From positions 1 through 53,030 of the forward strand of contig NZ_JAUDEA010000013.1 of the NCBI RefSeq assembly GCF_030372065.1: 53,030 bases of DNA, written 5' to 3'. Positions 12,703 to 20,914 of this stretch are shown here, one piece after another. Source of the stretch: Thermophilibacter provencensis (GTDB taxonomy: Bacteria; Actinomycetota; Coriobacteriia; Coriobacteriales; Atopobiaceae). A model generated the notes under the pieces. It ran no database searches. It saw only the letters and a program-made list of their open reading frames with translations, and was not told the DNA's origin. Positions within the stretch are counted from its first letter, which is position 1. The number at the start of each line of letters is the position of its first letter. Made by a program: the position numbers and the translations under genes.

Positions 12703-13908
12703 CTACTCGATGATCGTGGAGACACGGCCGTCGCCGACGGTGTGGCCGCCCTCACGGATGGCGAACTTGTCGCCTTGCTCCATCGCGATGGAGTGGATGA
12801 GCTTGCACTTGACGGTCACGTGGTCGCCAGGCATAGCCATCTCAACCTTGGTGCCGTTGGTGTCGGTGAGCTCGGAGATGTCACCGGTGATGTCCGTGGT
12901 GCGGAAGTAGAACTGCGGGCGGTAGCCGGCGAAGAACGGCGTGTGACGGCCGCCCTCCTCCTTGGTGAGAACGTAGATCTCGCCAGTGAACTCGGAGTGC
13001 GGGGTGACGGAGCCGGGCTTGCAGATGACCTGGCCGCGCTCGATGTCCTCGCGCTTGATGCCACGGAGCAGGATGCCGACGTTGTCGCCAGCCTCGCACA
13101 TGTCCATGGTCTTGCGGAACATCTCGATGCCGGTGGCAACGGAGGTCTGCTTCTCGCGGATGCCTACGATCTCGACGGGGTCGTTGAGCTTGAGCATGCC
13201 GCGCTCAACACGACCGGTGGCAACGGTGCCGCGGCCGGAGATGGTCATGACGTCCTCGATGGCCATGAGGAACGGCTTGTCGTTGTCACGCGGCGGGGTC
13301 GGGATGTACTCGTCGACAGCGTGCATGAGCTCGATGATGGAGTCGACCCACTTCTGCTCGCCGTTGAGGGCGCCGAGGCCGGAGCCACGGATGATGGGGA
13401 GGTCGTCTCCGGGGAAGCCGTACTCGGAGAGGAGGTCACGGGTCTCCATCTCAACGAGGTCGATGAGCTCCTCGTCGTCAACCATGTCGCACTTGTTCAG
13501 GAAGACGATGATGTAGGGGACGCCGACCTGACGGGCGAGAAGGATGTGCTCGCGGGTCTGGGCCATGGGGCCGTCGGTGGCGGCGATGACGAGGATGGCG
13601 CCATCCATCTGAGCAGCGCCGGAAATCATGTTCTTGATGTAGTCGGCGTGGCCCGGGCAGTCAACGTGAGCGTAGTGGCGCTCCCAGGTCTCGTACTCGA
13701 TGTGGGCAACGTTGATGGTGATGCCGCGCTGACGCTCCTCGGGAGCCTTGTCGATGTTCTCGAAGGCGGTGTAGTCGGCCTTGCAGCCCTCGGTCTCAGA
13801 GAGAACCTTGGTGATGGCCGCGGTCGTGGTGGTCTTGCCGTGGTCGACGTGACCAATCGTACCGATGTTTACGTGCGGCTTGGAACGATCGAACTTCTCC
13901 TTGGCCAT
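12703..13908 (-). CDS. tuf: Elongation factor Tu
   Basis: EF-Tu delivers aminoacyl-tRNA to the ribosome. From the chosen ATG ([10 protein letters not shown]) it is 401 residues. A 12-residue longer reading frame has no ribosome site, whereas AGGAGG lies 7 bases before this ATG. GTPase motifs are GHVDHGKT (about 18-25), DCPGHADY (about 80) and NKCD (about 135). It is preceded by tRNA-Tyr, tRNA-Thr and tRNA-Met on the same strand, without a terminator I could accept. This is a tRNA-tuf transcript like the thrU-tufB operon of E. coli. No fusA neighbour is seen here. Confidence 0.98.
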   Translation of the reverse strand: MAKEKFDRSKPHVNIGTIGHVDHGKTTTTAAITKVLSETEGCKADYTAFENIDKAPEERQRGITINVAHIEYETWERHYAHVDCPGHADYIKNMISGAAQMDGAILVIAATDGPMAQTREHILLARQVGVPYIIVFLNKCDMVDDEELIDLVEMETRDLLSEYGFPGDDLPIIRGSGLGALNGEQKWVDSIIELMHAVDEYIPTPPRDNDKPFLMAIEDVMTISGRGTVATGRVERGMLKLNDPVEIVGIREKQTSVATGIEMFRKTMDMCEAGDNVGILLRGIKREDIERGQVICKPGSVTPHSEFTGEIYVLTKEEGGRHTPFFAGYRPQFYFRTTDITGDISELTDTNGTKVEMAMPGDHVTVKCKLIHSIAMEQGDKFAIREGGHTVGDGRVSTIIE

Positions 13909-13999
13909 GTGCCATCCTCCTTTTGGAACCGGCCTTGCGGCCAATCCTCTAACTACTGCGTTCTTATGCCAAGCGGCGCCGAGGCGCCGCTAAGAACTC

Positions 14000-14076
14000 T
14001 GGTACCGGTGACGGGATTCGAACCTGTGACATCGCGGGTATGAGCCGCGTGCTCTAACCAGCTGAGCTACACCGGC
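14000..14076 (-). tRNA. tRNA-Met (CAT)
   Basis: The acceptor is GCCGGTG with CACCGGT, the anticodon loop is CTCATAC, and the 3' CCA is encoded. The paired first base excludes the initiator type. An Ile-CAT identity cannot be excluded by eye, but the overall sequence is elongator Met-like. It lies 90 bp before tuf, after tRNA-Thr. Confidence 0.88.
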
Positions 14077-14104
14077 ATGGTGCCTTGCGACTGAAAGGCG
14101 GAAA

Positions 14105-14180
14105 TGGAGCCCGCGACCGGATTTGAACCGGTGACCTCTTCGTTACCAACGAAGTGCTCTACCGACTGAGCTACACGGGC
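14105..14180 (-). tRNA. tRNA-Thr (GGT)
   Basis: The acceptor is GCCCGTG with CGCGGGC, the anticodon stem-loop is CTTCG-TTGGTAA-CGAAG, and the 3' CCA is encoded. It is the second gene of the tRNA-tuf transcript. Confidence 0.96.
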
Positions 14181-14183
14181 GAA

Positions 14184-14267
14184 TGGTGGGGATGCTTGGA
14201 CTCGAACCAAGGAACCCAGAGGGAGCGGATTTACAGTCCGCCGCAGTTGCCGCTGTGCCACATCCCC
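14184..14267 (-). tRNA. tRNA-Tyr (GTA)
   Basis: A class II tRNA with a long variable arm: acceptor GGGGATG/CATCCCC, anticodon loop CTGTAAA, encoded CCA. It is the first gene of the tRNA-tuf transcript. Confidence 0.96.
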
Positions 14268-14318
14268 ATTCCGTTTTCAGCCACCCGCAGGGCGCGTTCT
14301 CCCCTGCAAGCGGGAGAT

Positions 14319-14347
14319 AGATTACGACGCGGGAAAAATCTTGTCAA
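14319..14347 (-). promoter_or_regulatory. tRNA-Tyr/tuf operon promoter
   Basis: On the minus strand a consensus TTGACA, a 17-base spacer and TAATCT end about 50 bases before tRNA-Tyr. Confidence 0.8.
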
Positions 14348-14424
14348 CATATACCCCGTGACCGGGCGTATCCATACTCACGAGGTGCACACATCCGCAG
14401 GTCAGCGTAGTTGCTGCTTGCCCG

Positions 14425-14916
14425 TCAGCCACGTGCGAGCGGATACGTCATGCCAAGCAACTCGTAAAGGTCGGCAAAGCCGAGGCCCTTGCGATCGCGA
14501 CGGCGGTACCACGTTGCGTAGGTGTTCCAATCCGGAACGAACACGTGATTGCAGAGCAGAATCCACATCGGGATGAAGACGATGAAGGCAAGGGCGGCAA
14601 TCGCGGCCCATACGGTCGCCCGAAGATCCGCCGCCATCTCAAGCGGCAGCGCCAGCACGATGCCGAGCGCCACCAACGCAACGATCACATAGCCCGCCAT
14701 CCCGAGCAGCTGCAGCCGCTTTGCGCTCTGGTAGCCGTCGAGGATGCGCCTCTGCAGCGGCTCATGCACCCCGACGAACGTCTTGGACGCGTACGAAAGC
14801 ATCTCGTTGCGCTCTATGGCTGAGACGGCCACCCCAGCCGCCGTGACAGCTTCAGAGAACCCGTCCGGCGTTCGCAGCGGGGCATCTGACGCCCACTCGC
14901 TGAAATCGTCTGCCAT
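14425..14916 (-). CDS. Small membrane protein of unknown function
   Basis: A 163-residue protein that I do not recognise. Residues 1-65 are soluble and mildly acidic. Two hydrophobic spans follow: about 70-92 (LLGMAGYVIVALVALGIVLA) and about 101-123 (VWAAIAALAFIVFIPMWILL). A short basic/aromatic segment (NTYATWYRRRDRKG) and a C-terminal tail complete it. There is no signal peptide. A GAGGGGGG stretch upstream may serve as ribosome site. It sits alone between tRNA-Tyr and tRNA-Thr (TGT), so context gives no functional hint. Composition matches its neighbours. Confidence 0.75.
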   Translation of the reverse strand: MADDFSEWASDAPLRTPDGFSEAVTAAGVAVSAIERNEMLSYASKTFVGVHEPLQRRILDGYQSAKRLQLLGMAGYVIVALVALGIVLALPLEMAADLRATVWAAIAALAFIVFIPMWILLCNHVFVPDWNTYATWYRRRDRKGLGFADLYELLGMTYPLARG

Positions 14917-14937
14917 CCCGCCCCCCCTCTAAGGATA

Positions 14938-14965
14938 TGGGCCGCGACCGTGAAGTCGCGGCCCC
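14938..14965 (-). terminator. Hairpin after tRNA-Thr (TGT)
   Basis: GGGCCGCGACT and its complement form a strong stem 9 bases beyond the tRNA 3' end. There is no T-tract, so it could act as a processing or 3'-end structure instead. Confidence 0.5.
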
Positions 14966-14973
14966 TGAGCCCC

Positions 14974-15048
14974 TGGAGCCGGCAGAGGGAGTCGAACCCC
15001 CAACCCACGGTTTACAAAACCGTTGCTCTGCCATTGAGCCATGCCGGC
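14974..15048 (-). tRNA. tRNA-Thr (TGT)
   Basis: The acceptor is GCCGGCA/TGCCGGC, the anticodon stem-loop is ACGGT-TTTGTAA-ACCGT, and the CCA is encoded. It lies downstream of yacP and may be read from the same transcript. Confidence 0.95.
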
Positions 15049-15118
15049 GTGCGTCAGTACATGATAGCCGAACCCTCACCCCACCGCCTGCGAAAAGGGG
15101 GCAGGCGCGTTTTGGAGG

Positions 15119-15658
15119 CTAGCCGCGCAGGAGGCGCCAGAGCTTCTCGCGGGCCGCCGGGTCGATTCGGTCCTCGAGGCGCATGTGCTGGGTCTGGCGC
15201 TCGGCGTTGGCCTGGCGGTACTCCACGTCGAGTGCGTCCATGTTGGTCACGAGCACGTCGCTCGAGATGCGCGTCACCGGGATGCCGCCCACCGTAGCCC
15301 TGATGGTGTTGTCCGAGGTGACCACCGTCACGGCCTGCGGGGCGAGGCGCGCCTCGGTGACGAGGCGCTCGATCACGGTATCGGCGGACTCGCCGGCGGG
15401 CGAGAAGACCAGGCGCACGCCGGCCTTGGAGAGGTCCGGCCGCTCCGGCGAGACGTTTCCCGCCGCGTCGAAGACGATCACGGGCTCGTAGCGGCCCTTG
15501 GCGTAGGCGGCGACGTCGGCGATCAGCAGCTCGCGCGCCTGCTCGAAGGGGTCGCCGTCGGCGGTCTCGTCCATGCGGGCGAGGTAGCGGACGGACTTGT
15601 AGATGACGTTGTAGCCGTCCACCACGAGCAGCTCGCGCGGGGCGGCCGCCCTAGGCAT
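15119..15658 (-). CDS. yacP: NYN/PIN-like RNase of the YacP (Rae1) family
   Basis: Likely a ribosome-associated endoribonuclease; B. subtilis Rae1/YacP cleaves mRNA on translating ribosomes. The product is about 179 residues, with the family start ELLVVDGYNVIYKSV carrying the first acidic active-site position. Later come VIVFDAAGN and VVTSDNTIR, matching the other acidic positions of NYN domains. I chose the ATG at 15658, which overlaps the rlmB stop by 8 bases. An in-frame GTG at 15673 is the alternative. The order cysS-rlmB-yacP is the same as in B. subtilis and suggests one transcript. Confidence 0.88.
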   Translation of the reverse strand: MPRAAAPRELLVVDGYNVIYKSVRYLARMDETADGDPFEQARELLIADVAAYAKGRYEPVIVFDAAGNVSPERPDLSKAGVRLVFSPAGESADTVIERLVTEARLAPQAVTVVTSDNTIRATVGGIPVTRISSDVLVTNMDALDVEYRQANAERQTQHMRLEDRIDPAAREKLWRLLRG

Positions 15659-16568
15659 CGGCCTCGCCGCCACACTCGACGCGCCGCAGCCACTCGTAGC
15701 AGAGCACGGTCGTGGCCTGGGCCACGTTAAGCGACTCCACGCGCCCGCGCTGCGGCAGACGACAGGAGAAGTCGCACTTCTCGGCCACCAGGCGCGAGAT
15801 GCCCTCGCCCTCCGAGCCCATCACGAGCGCCAGGCGCCCGCCCATGGGGGCGTGCCAGACGTCCTCGGTTGCGTGCTCGGTGGCCGCGCAGGCCCAGAAG
15901 CCGGCGGCCTTGAGCTCGTCGATCGCGCGTGCGAGGTTGGGGACCTGCGCGATGGGCAGGTGCATGACGGCGCCGGCGGAGGTCTTGTACGCGCCCACGC
16001 CCACCGAGGCGGCCCGGGCCTTGGCCACGATCACGCCGGCCGCGCCCACGACCTCGGCCGTACGCACGATGGCACCGAAGTTGCCCTGGTCAGTCACGTG
16101 GTCGAGCACGACGATGAGCGCCGGGCCCTCCCCTGCCGCCGCGATCACGTCCGCGAGCTCGGCGTAGGCAAAGGGTCGCGTGCGCACGACGACGCCCTGG
16201 TGGGCGCCGTGGCTGGAGAGCGCGTCCAGGCGGGCGCGCGGCACGCGCTCGACGGGGACGCCAGCCTCGTCGAGCCGGGCGACGATCTTCTCGAGCGCCT
16301 GGTCGCGCTCGCCGGAGCGCTCCTGCACGAGCGCCGAGCGCAGCGGCATCCCGCAGGCCAGCGCCTCCTCGACGGCGCGGCGCCCCTCGACGAGGTCGCC
16401 GCGGTCGCGCTGCTGCGGCCCGCGGCGCGCCGCGCCCGGGACCGGACGGGAACCGCGGCCCTTCTCGCCGTGCGGCCCCTTGCCCTGGGCCGGACGGAAG
16501 GGACGGCCGCCCTTGCCCTTGCCGCCCCGGACGTCGCGGCCCGGCGTGCGTGACTGGTTCTTTGCCAT
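15651..16568 (-). CDS. rlmB: 23S rRNA 2'-O-methyltransferase, TrmH/SpoU family
   Basis: Predicted SpoU-type methyltransferase, in E. coli acting on G2251 of 23S rRNA. It has 305 residues. An N-terminal Gly/Arg/Lys-rich, low-complexity tail (about 1-55) precedes the substrate-binding domain (VEGRRAVEEAL onward). The knotted catalytic domain shows LDHVTDQGNFGAIVRTAE, LVMGSEGEGISRL and a final SLNVAQATTVLCYEW. The basic tail is longer than in E. coli and probably binds RNA. It starts 6 bp after the cysS stop with GGAG in the overlap, so the two are coupled. Confidence 0.93.
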   Translation of the reverse strand: MAKNQSRTPGRDVRGGKGKGGRPFRPAQGKGPHGEKGRGSRPVPGAARRGPQQRDRGDLVEGRRAVEEALACGMPLRSALVQERSGERDQALEKIVARLDEAGVPVERVPRARLDALSSHGAHQGVVVRTRPFAYAELADVIAAAGEGPALIVVLDHVTDQGNFGAIVRTAEVVGAAGVIVAKARAASVGVGAYKTSAGAVMHLPIAQVPNLARAIDELKAAGFWACAATEHATEDVWHAPMGGRLALVMGSEGEGISRLVAEKCDFSCRLPQRGRVESLNVAQATTVLCYEWLRRVECGGEADA

Positions 16569-16574
16569 GGCGCG

Positions 16575-18053
16575 CTACTCCTTGCGGTGCAGGCGGGCGC
16601 CGGCGGCGGTGTCCTCGACCACGAGGCCGAGCGCGGTGATGCCGTCGCGGATGGCGTCCGCGACGCCCCAGTTCTTCTGGGCGCGCGCGGCCTGACGCGC
16701 GGCGAGAAGGGCCTCGGCCGCCTCGACGGCAGACGAGCCCTCGTATCCAGCCTGCTCGCGCGCGAGGTCCACGAGACCCGCCGGGAGGTCATCCTCGCCG
16801 GTCGAGCGCGACAGCGTGATGCCCATGACCCCCGCGAGCTCACAGAGCATGTCGGCGGCGCGAAGGCAGACAGCCGTGGAGGTGTCGTCAGCAGCCTCCG
16901 CGAGATACGTGTTGCAGGCCGTCACCAGCGAGAAGATCGCCGCAAGGCCGCCGGCGGTGTTGAAGTCGTCGTCCATCTGACGGCAGAACTCCTCGCGCGC
17001 GGCGTCGATCTGCGCCCCGAGGGTGCGATCGGCGTCGTTGAGCTCGCCGTCCTGCGGGGAGCGCTCGGCCGCCCAGCGCAGGTTGCGAGCGCAGGTCTCC
17101 AGGCGCTCGAGCGTGCCGGCAACGCCCTCCAGGCGCTCAAAGGAGAAGTCCAGCGGCGCGCGATAGTGAGTCTGCAGCATGAGCAGGCGCACGGCGTCGG
17201 CGGGGTACTTGTCGAGCACCTCCTTGAGCGTGTAGAAGTTGCCGAGGCTCTTGGACATCTTCTCGCCGTCCACGCGCAGCATGCCGGTGTGCATCCAGGT
17301 GTTGGCGAGCGCGGCGTCCCAGGCGCACATGGCCTGGGCGGTCTCGTTCTCGTGGTGCGGGAAGATGAGGTCGGCGCCGCCGCCGTGGATGTCGATCGGG
17401 GTGCCCAGGTAGCGGTGGATCATCGCGCAGCACTCGGTGTGCCAGCCGGGACGGCCGTCACCCCACGGGGAGGGCCAGCTGGGCTCGCCGGGCTTGGCCG
17501 CCTTCCAGAGGGCAAAGTCAAAGGGGTCGCGCTTCTCGTCATTGACCTCCACGCGCTCGCCGGCGCGCATCTGGTCGAGGTCACGACCGGAGAGGATGCC
17601 GTAGCTGTGGTCGGAGCGCACGGAGAAGTAGACGTCGCCGGAGGGCACGGGATAGGCATGGCCACGCTCGATGAGCTGGGAGATCATCTCCTGCATGGCC
17701 TCGATCTCGTGCGTGGCGCGCGGGCGGATGTCCGGGTCCAGCACGCCAAAGCGGTGCATCTGCTCGATGAAGGCGTTGGAGCACTCCTCGGCGACCTCGG
17801 CGGCGCTGCGCCCGGTCTCGTTGGCGCGGTTGATGATCTTGTCGTCCACGTCGGTGAGGTTCTGGGCAAAGGTGACCTGGTAGCCCTTGTACATGAGGTA
17901 GCGACGAATCACGTCAAAGGCAAGGAACGTGCGCGCGTTGCCGATGTGAATCTGGTCGTAGACGGTGGGGCCACAGACGTACATGCGAATCTTGCCCTCC
18001 TCGATGGGGACAAGCTCCTCCTTCTTGTGCGTCTGGCTGTTATAGACGAGCAT
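16575..18053 (-). CDS. cysS: Cysteinyl-tRNA synthetase
   Basis: A class I synthetase charging tRNA-Cys, 492 residues from the chosen ATG (MLVYNSQTHKKEEL). A longer reading frame exists upstream, but AAGGAGCGAAG directly precedes this ATG and family members start here. The HIGH motif appears as HIGN (HIGNARTFLAFD) and the KMSKS loop as KMSKSLGNF. Zinc ligands are CGPTVYD and the WHTECCAM segment. A -10 element (TATACT, minus strand, 18090-18095) lies about 40 bases upstream. It heads a cysS-rlmB-yacP transcript. Confidence 0.98.
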   Translation of the reverse strand: MLVYNSQTHKKEELVPIEEGKIRMYVCGPTVYDQIHIGNARTFLAFDVIRRYLMYKGYQVTFAQNLTDVDDKIINRANETGRSAAEVAEECSNAFIEQMHRFGVLDPDIRPRATHEIEAMQEMISQLIERGHAYPVPSGDVYFSVRSDHSYGILSGRDLDQMRAGERVEVNDEKRDPFDFALWKAAKPGEPSWPSPWGDGRPGWHTECCAMIHRYLGTPIDIHGGGADLIFPHHENETAQAMCAWDAALANTWMHTGMLRVDGEKMSKSLGNFYTLKEVLDKYPADAVRLLMLQTHYRAPLDFSFERLEGVAGTLERLETCARNLRWAAERSPQDGELNDADRTLGAQIDAAREEFCRQMDDDFNTAGGLAAIFSLVTACNTYLAEAADDTSTAVCLRAADMLCELAGVMGITLSRSTGEDDLPAGLVDLAREQAGYEGSSAVEAAEALLAARQAARAQKNWGVADAIRDGITALGLVVEDTAAGARLHRKE

Positions 18054-18089
18054 CTTCGCTCCTTGGGTGTCCGGTTGGATGGTCTTGCC

Positions 18090-18095
18090 AGTATA
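18090..18095 (-). promoter_or_regulatory. Candidate -10 element for cysS
   Basis: TATACT preceded by GCGC on the minus strand, start about 30 bases before the cysS ATG. No convincing -35 was seen. The same GCTATACT or close form precedes disA, tatA and the alcohol dehydrogenase. Confidence 0.45.
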
Positions 18096-18130
18096 GCGCG
18101 TGGGCCGGACACACTCCGCGCGCAGCATAT

Positions 18131-18243
18131 GGGGACGCGCGGCGACGTATTTTGGCGGGAAAGTGTCGGGCGGGGTCCACGCATCCGCAGCGGGGACGCG
18201 CAGCGACGTTTTGCGGGACCAAGGCGTCGACCCGCGTCCACAA
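18131..18243. repeat. Direct repeat pair, cysS-ispF gap
   Basis: Two imperfect direct copies of about 52 bases, at 18131-18182 and 18192-18243, both starting GGGGACGCGC and ending with GTCCAC. A partial reverse segment lies in the second copy. GAGAAGG follows at 18256. The gap between ispF and cysS (18054-18263) contains nothing else but the cysS -10. Confidence 0.65.
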
Positions 18244-18263
18244 AACACGGGCGCCGAGAAGGA

Positions 18264-18743
18264 CTACCGTCCGTCGTCGAGAAGGGCCACGGCCCAGGCG
18301 GCCATTCCCTCCTCGCGGCCCACAAAGCCGAGCCGCTCCGTGGTGGTTGCCTTCACGCCCACGTGCTCGACGGGCACGCCCAGCGCGGCGGCCATCCGCT
18401 CGCGCATCTGCTCGCGGTACGGGGCGAGCTTGGGCGCCTGCGCGGCCACGGTGCAGTCCACGTCCTGGATGGCAAAGCCCCGCTCGCGCGCCAGCTTTGC
18501 CACGTGGGACATGAGCACGAGGGAGTCCGCGCCCTCGTAGGCGGGGTCGGTGTCCGGGAAGAGCTTGCCGATGTCGCCCGCGCGCATGGCGCCGAGAAGC
18601 GCGTCCATGAGGGCGTGGGCAAGGACGTCCGCGTCCGAGTGGCCCGCAAGGCCGCGCTCGCACGGCACGTCAACGCCGCCCAGCACCAGGCGCCGCCCCT
18701 CGGCAAACGCGTGCACGTCAAAGCCATGTCCAATGCGCAGCAT
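18264..18743 (-). CDS. ispF: 2-C-methyl-D-erythritol 2,4-cyclodiphosphate synthase
   Basis: The fifth enzyme of the MEP isoprenoid pathway. From the chosen ATG (MLRIGHGFDVHAF) it is 159 residues, the usual length. Zinc ligands are in GHGFDVH, and the signature GHSDADVLAHALMDALLGA is intact. A GGGGGAG ribosome site precedes this ATG. The 12-residue longer frame would translate the repeat next door and is rejected. It is separated from the upstream ispD by a palindromic repeat that supplies the end of ispD. Confidence 0.97.
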   Translation of the reverse strand: MLRIGHGFDVHAFAEGRRLVLGGVDVPCERGLAGHSDADVLAHALMDALLGAMRAGDIGKLFPDTDPAYEGADSLVLMSHVAKLARERGFAIQDVDCTVAAQAPKLAPYREQMRERMAAALGVPVEHVGVKATTTERLGFVGREEGMAAWAVALLDDGR

Positions 18744-18773
18744 ATCGGCTCCCCCTTGATGACAAAGGTGACG

Positions 18774-18842
18774 TGACAAAGGTGACAGGGTAGATTGTCA
18801 TCATGAAACACATGATGACAATCTACCCTGTCACCTTTGTCA
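18774..18842. repeat. GGTGACAGGG palindrome, ispD-ispF gap
   Basis: Exact 32-base arms (18774-18805 and 18811-18842) around a 5-base loop. A partial extra copy of the outer end (TGACAAAGGTGAC) stands at 18758-18772. The right arm contains the last codons and the TAG stop of ispD. Confidence 0.95.
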
Positions 18843-19587
18843 TGAGCGTGGCCTCGGCGATGGCGAGGTCCTCGGGCAGCGTGATCTTGATGTTGTCGCG
18901 CGTGGACTCCACCACCCGTACGCGACCGCCCAGACGCTCCACCAGGGAGGCGTCGTCGGTGCCCTGATAGCCGTCGCGAACGGCGCTCCTGTGGGCGGCA
19001 ACGAGACGCGGCGTGCGAAAGACCTGCGGGGTCTGCGCCGCCCAGTAGAAGCTGCGGTCCGGCGTCGCGATGATCGTCTCGCCCTCAACGAGCTTGAGCG
19101 TGTCGATGGAGCGCGCGGCGAGAATGGCGCCCGCGAGCGCCCGGTCCTCGCGCACGGCGGCTATGCACGCCTCGATCTGCTCGGTCTCCACGAGCGGGCG
19201 CGCCGCGTCGTGCACGGCAACAAAGTCCAGGTCGCGCGGAACCTCCTCGAGCCCCGAGCGCACGGAGTCCTGCCGCGTGGCACCAGACGCCGCAAGCACG
19301 ACGGGCTTTGCGAGGGAGAGCCGCGAGAGCACGTCCTTCTCGACCTCCGCTGCGCGGTCCGGCGCGCACACCACCACGATCCGCGCCACCGAGGGCGCGC
19401 GGTCAAACGCCATGATCGACCAGCACATGAGGGGAAGCCCACAGAGCTCCACGAACTGCTTGCTGCGTGGGTCGCCAAAGCGCTCGCCGGAGCCGCCGGC
19501 AACGATGACGGCGCAGGTGTCCGCGGAAACGGCCTGCACGCCCGTGCGCTCGGTGCAGGCGTGCGGGCACGTGGCGGGCGCGCCCAT
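18823..19587 (-). CDS. ispD: 2-C-methyl-D-erythritol 4-phosphate cytidylyltransferase
   Basis: The third enzyme of the MEP pathway, making CDP-methylerythritol from CTP. It has 254 residues. The nucleotide-binding loop VIVAGGSGERFG is present, and later motifs (VHDAARPLV, GTDDASLVERLG) fit the family. The first about 20 residues before the loop are longer than usual. The chosen ATG shares a base with the disA stop (TGATG), implying translational coupling. The final residues (MTKVTG) and the stop are encoded inside a dispersed palindromic repeat, so the natural C-terminus was replaced or trimmed. Confidence 0.95.
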   Translation of the reverse strand: MGAPATCPHACTERTGVQAVSADTCAVIVAGGSGERFGDPRSKQFVELCGLPLMCWSIMAFDRAPSVARIVVVCAPDRAAEVEKDVLSRLSLAKPVVLAASGATRQDSVRSGLEEVPRDLDFVAVHDAARPLVETEQIEACIAAVREDRALAGAILAARSIDTLKLVEGETIIATPDRSFYWAAQTPQVFRTPRLVAAHRSAVRDGYQGTDDASLVERLGGRVRVVESTRDNIKITLPEDLAIAEATLMTKVTG

Positions 19588-20666
19588 CACTCGCCCCTGT
19601 CCCACATGCGATGCAGGCTGTTGGCGAGCACGCCGGGGTTCTTGACGCCGATCTCGCCGAGGCGCGAGGGGTCGTCGTCCACGGCCTCGAGCACCTCCTG
19701 GAGCGAGCCGTACTCGTCCACGATCTTGTCGGCCATGCCGTCGCGCACCACGGAGACGCGCGAGAGCGTGCGCAGGCCGAGCGGGGTCATGATGGAGTCC
19801 TCGCCGCGCTCGTCGGTGTAGCCGAGCAGCTTGGCCACAAACTTGGCGGAGCGCAGCTGGGTGTTCACGGTGTCGTGGAGGCGCTTGCGGATGGCGCGCG
19901 CCGTCTCCTCGGAGGAGTCCACGGCGTAGTCGCGAATCATGAGCGTGTAGGCCTCGTCCATGCCCGCAAGGTACTCCTCGCGCTGCATCTGCGTGGTGCG
20001 GCCCTCGCTGCCGAGCTGGACGATGCAGTCGTCGAGCTCGTCGCCGGCGGTCATGAGCACCTCGAAGAGGTAGAAGATGCTGGTGAGGTCGCCCAGGGTG
20101 ACCACGTTGTCCAGCTCGAGGCTCGTGAGGCGCAGGAGGCTGCGGTCAAGCTGGGAGCGCGTGTTCTGCATGGCCACGATGAGCTGGTTTACCAGCGAGA
20201 AGAGCGCGGTCAGGCTCTTGAGCTCGTAGCCCTTCCCGTCAACGTAGACGTTCACGACGGAGCGGCGAGACGAGACCGAGATGACCGTCGCCCTGGTGAG
20301 CAGGCTCATGCGCGCGGCGGTGCGGTGGCGCGTGCCCGTCTCGGAGGTGGGGAGCGACGGGTCGGGGTTGAGGTGGTAGTTGGCGCGCAGGATCTTGGTG
20401 AGGTCGCGGTCGACCACCACGGCGCCGTCCATCTTGCAGAGCTCGAAGAGGCGGTTTGCGGTGAACGAGACGTCCAGCTTGAAGCCGTCGTCCCCGGCGG
20501 CGAGGACGTTCTCGGTGTCGCCGACGCAGATGAGCGCGCCCAGGTGGCCGGCGAGGATCATGTCGAGCGCCGTGCGCAGGGGGGTACCCGGCGCCGTCTT
20601 TCTGATGGCGTCCTCGAAGCGCTGCTCGCGATCGCCTGCGCCGCTCTCAAACTGAGTGCCGTTCAC
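19587..20666 (-). CDS. disA: Diadenylate cyclase DisA
   Basis: DisA makes cyclic di-AMP from two ATP and scans DNA for branched structures. The product is 359 residues from a GTG (MNGTQFESGAG), preceded by GAGGGG. The diadenylate cyclase domain shows DGAVVVD (about 80) and RHRTAARMS (about 113). A helical linker follows, then the C-terminal helix-hairpin-helix DNA-binding region (SRLGEIGVKNPGVLA). In B. subtilis radA lies between clpC and disA; here radA is absent and a complex inverted repeat fills the gap. ispD overlaps the end by 1 base. A TATACT -10 lies at 20701-20706. Confidence 0.96.
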   Translation of the reverse strand: MNGTQFESGAGDREQRFEDAIRKTAPGTPLRTALDMILAGHLGALICVGDTENVLAAGDDGFKLDVSFTANRLFELCKMDGAVVVDRDLTKILRANYHLNPDPSLPTSETGTRHRTAARMSLLTRATVISVSSRRSVVNVYVDGKGYELKSLTALFSLVNQLIVAMQNTRSQLDRSLLRLTSLELDNVVTLGDLTSIFYLFEVLMTAGDELDDCIVQLGSEGRTTQMQREEYLAGMDEAYTLMIRDYAVDSSEETARAIRKRLHDTVNTQLRSAKFVAKLLGYTDERGEDSIMTPLGLRTLSRVSVVRDGMADKIVDEYGSLQEVLEAVDDDPSRLGEIGVKNPGVLANSLHRMWDRGE

Positions 20667-20700
20667 CTGCGCCCCTCTCGTGCGTCTGCGGTCTTGTCTG

Positions 20701-20706
20701 AGTATA
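20701..20706 (-). promoter_or_regulatory. Candidate -10 element for disA
   Basis: TATACT preceded by GCGC on the minus strand, predicted start about 28 bases before the GTG of disA. It would drive disA-ispD. Confidence 0.45.
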
Positions 20707-20716
20707 GCGCGGGCAG

Positions 20717-20905
20717 CGCCCCGCCCGAGGGGCAATGCCCGGCGCTCGAACAGTCCTCGCCCGGCGCCGAGCCGAAGTCCTGGGTCCGCCGCGAGTTCCG
20801 CAGGCGCGTCCTCTGCGCCGAGGACTGTCCGAGCGCCGGGCCCAGGCCTTTGGCTCGGTGCCGGGCTGCGGAACTCGCGGCGGGCATTGCCCCTCGGGCG
20901 GGGCG
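20717..20905. repeat. Interleaved inverted modules, clpC-disA gap
   Basis: Four modules each recur as a reverse complement. A is 20717-20741 with 20881-20905 (25 bp, perfect). B is 20738-20759 with 20819-20840 (one mismatch). C is 20762-20784 with 20841-20863 (three mismatches). D is 20786-20803 with 20866-20883 (perfect). The order is A B C D B' C' D' A', so B, C and D cannot form one simple nested hairpin. It fills the 248-bp gap between clpC and disA. Confidence 0.85.
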
Positions 20906-20914
20906 CGGGCGAAG

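Noticed and set aside
13975..13992. GCGGCGCC/GGCGCCGC as a terminator between tRNA-Met and tuf.
   Set aside because: Short loop and no T-tract on the minus strand; more likely a processing hairpin, so it is not called a terminator.
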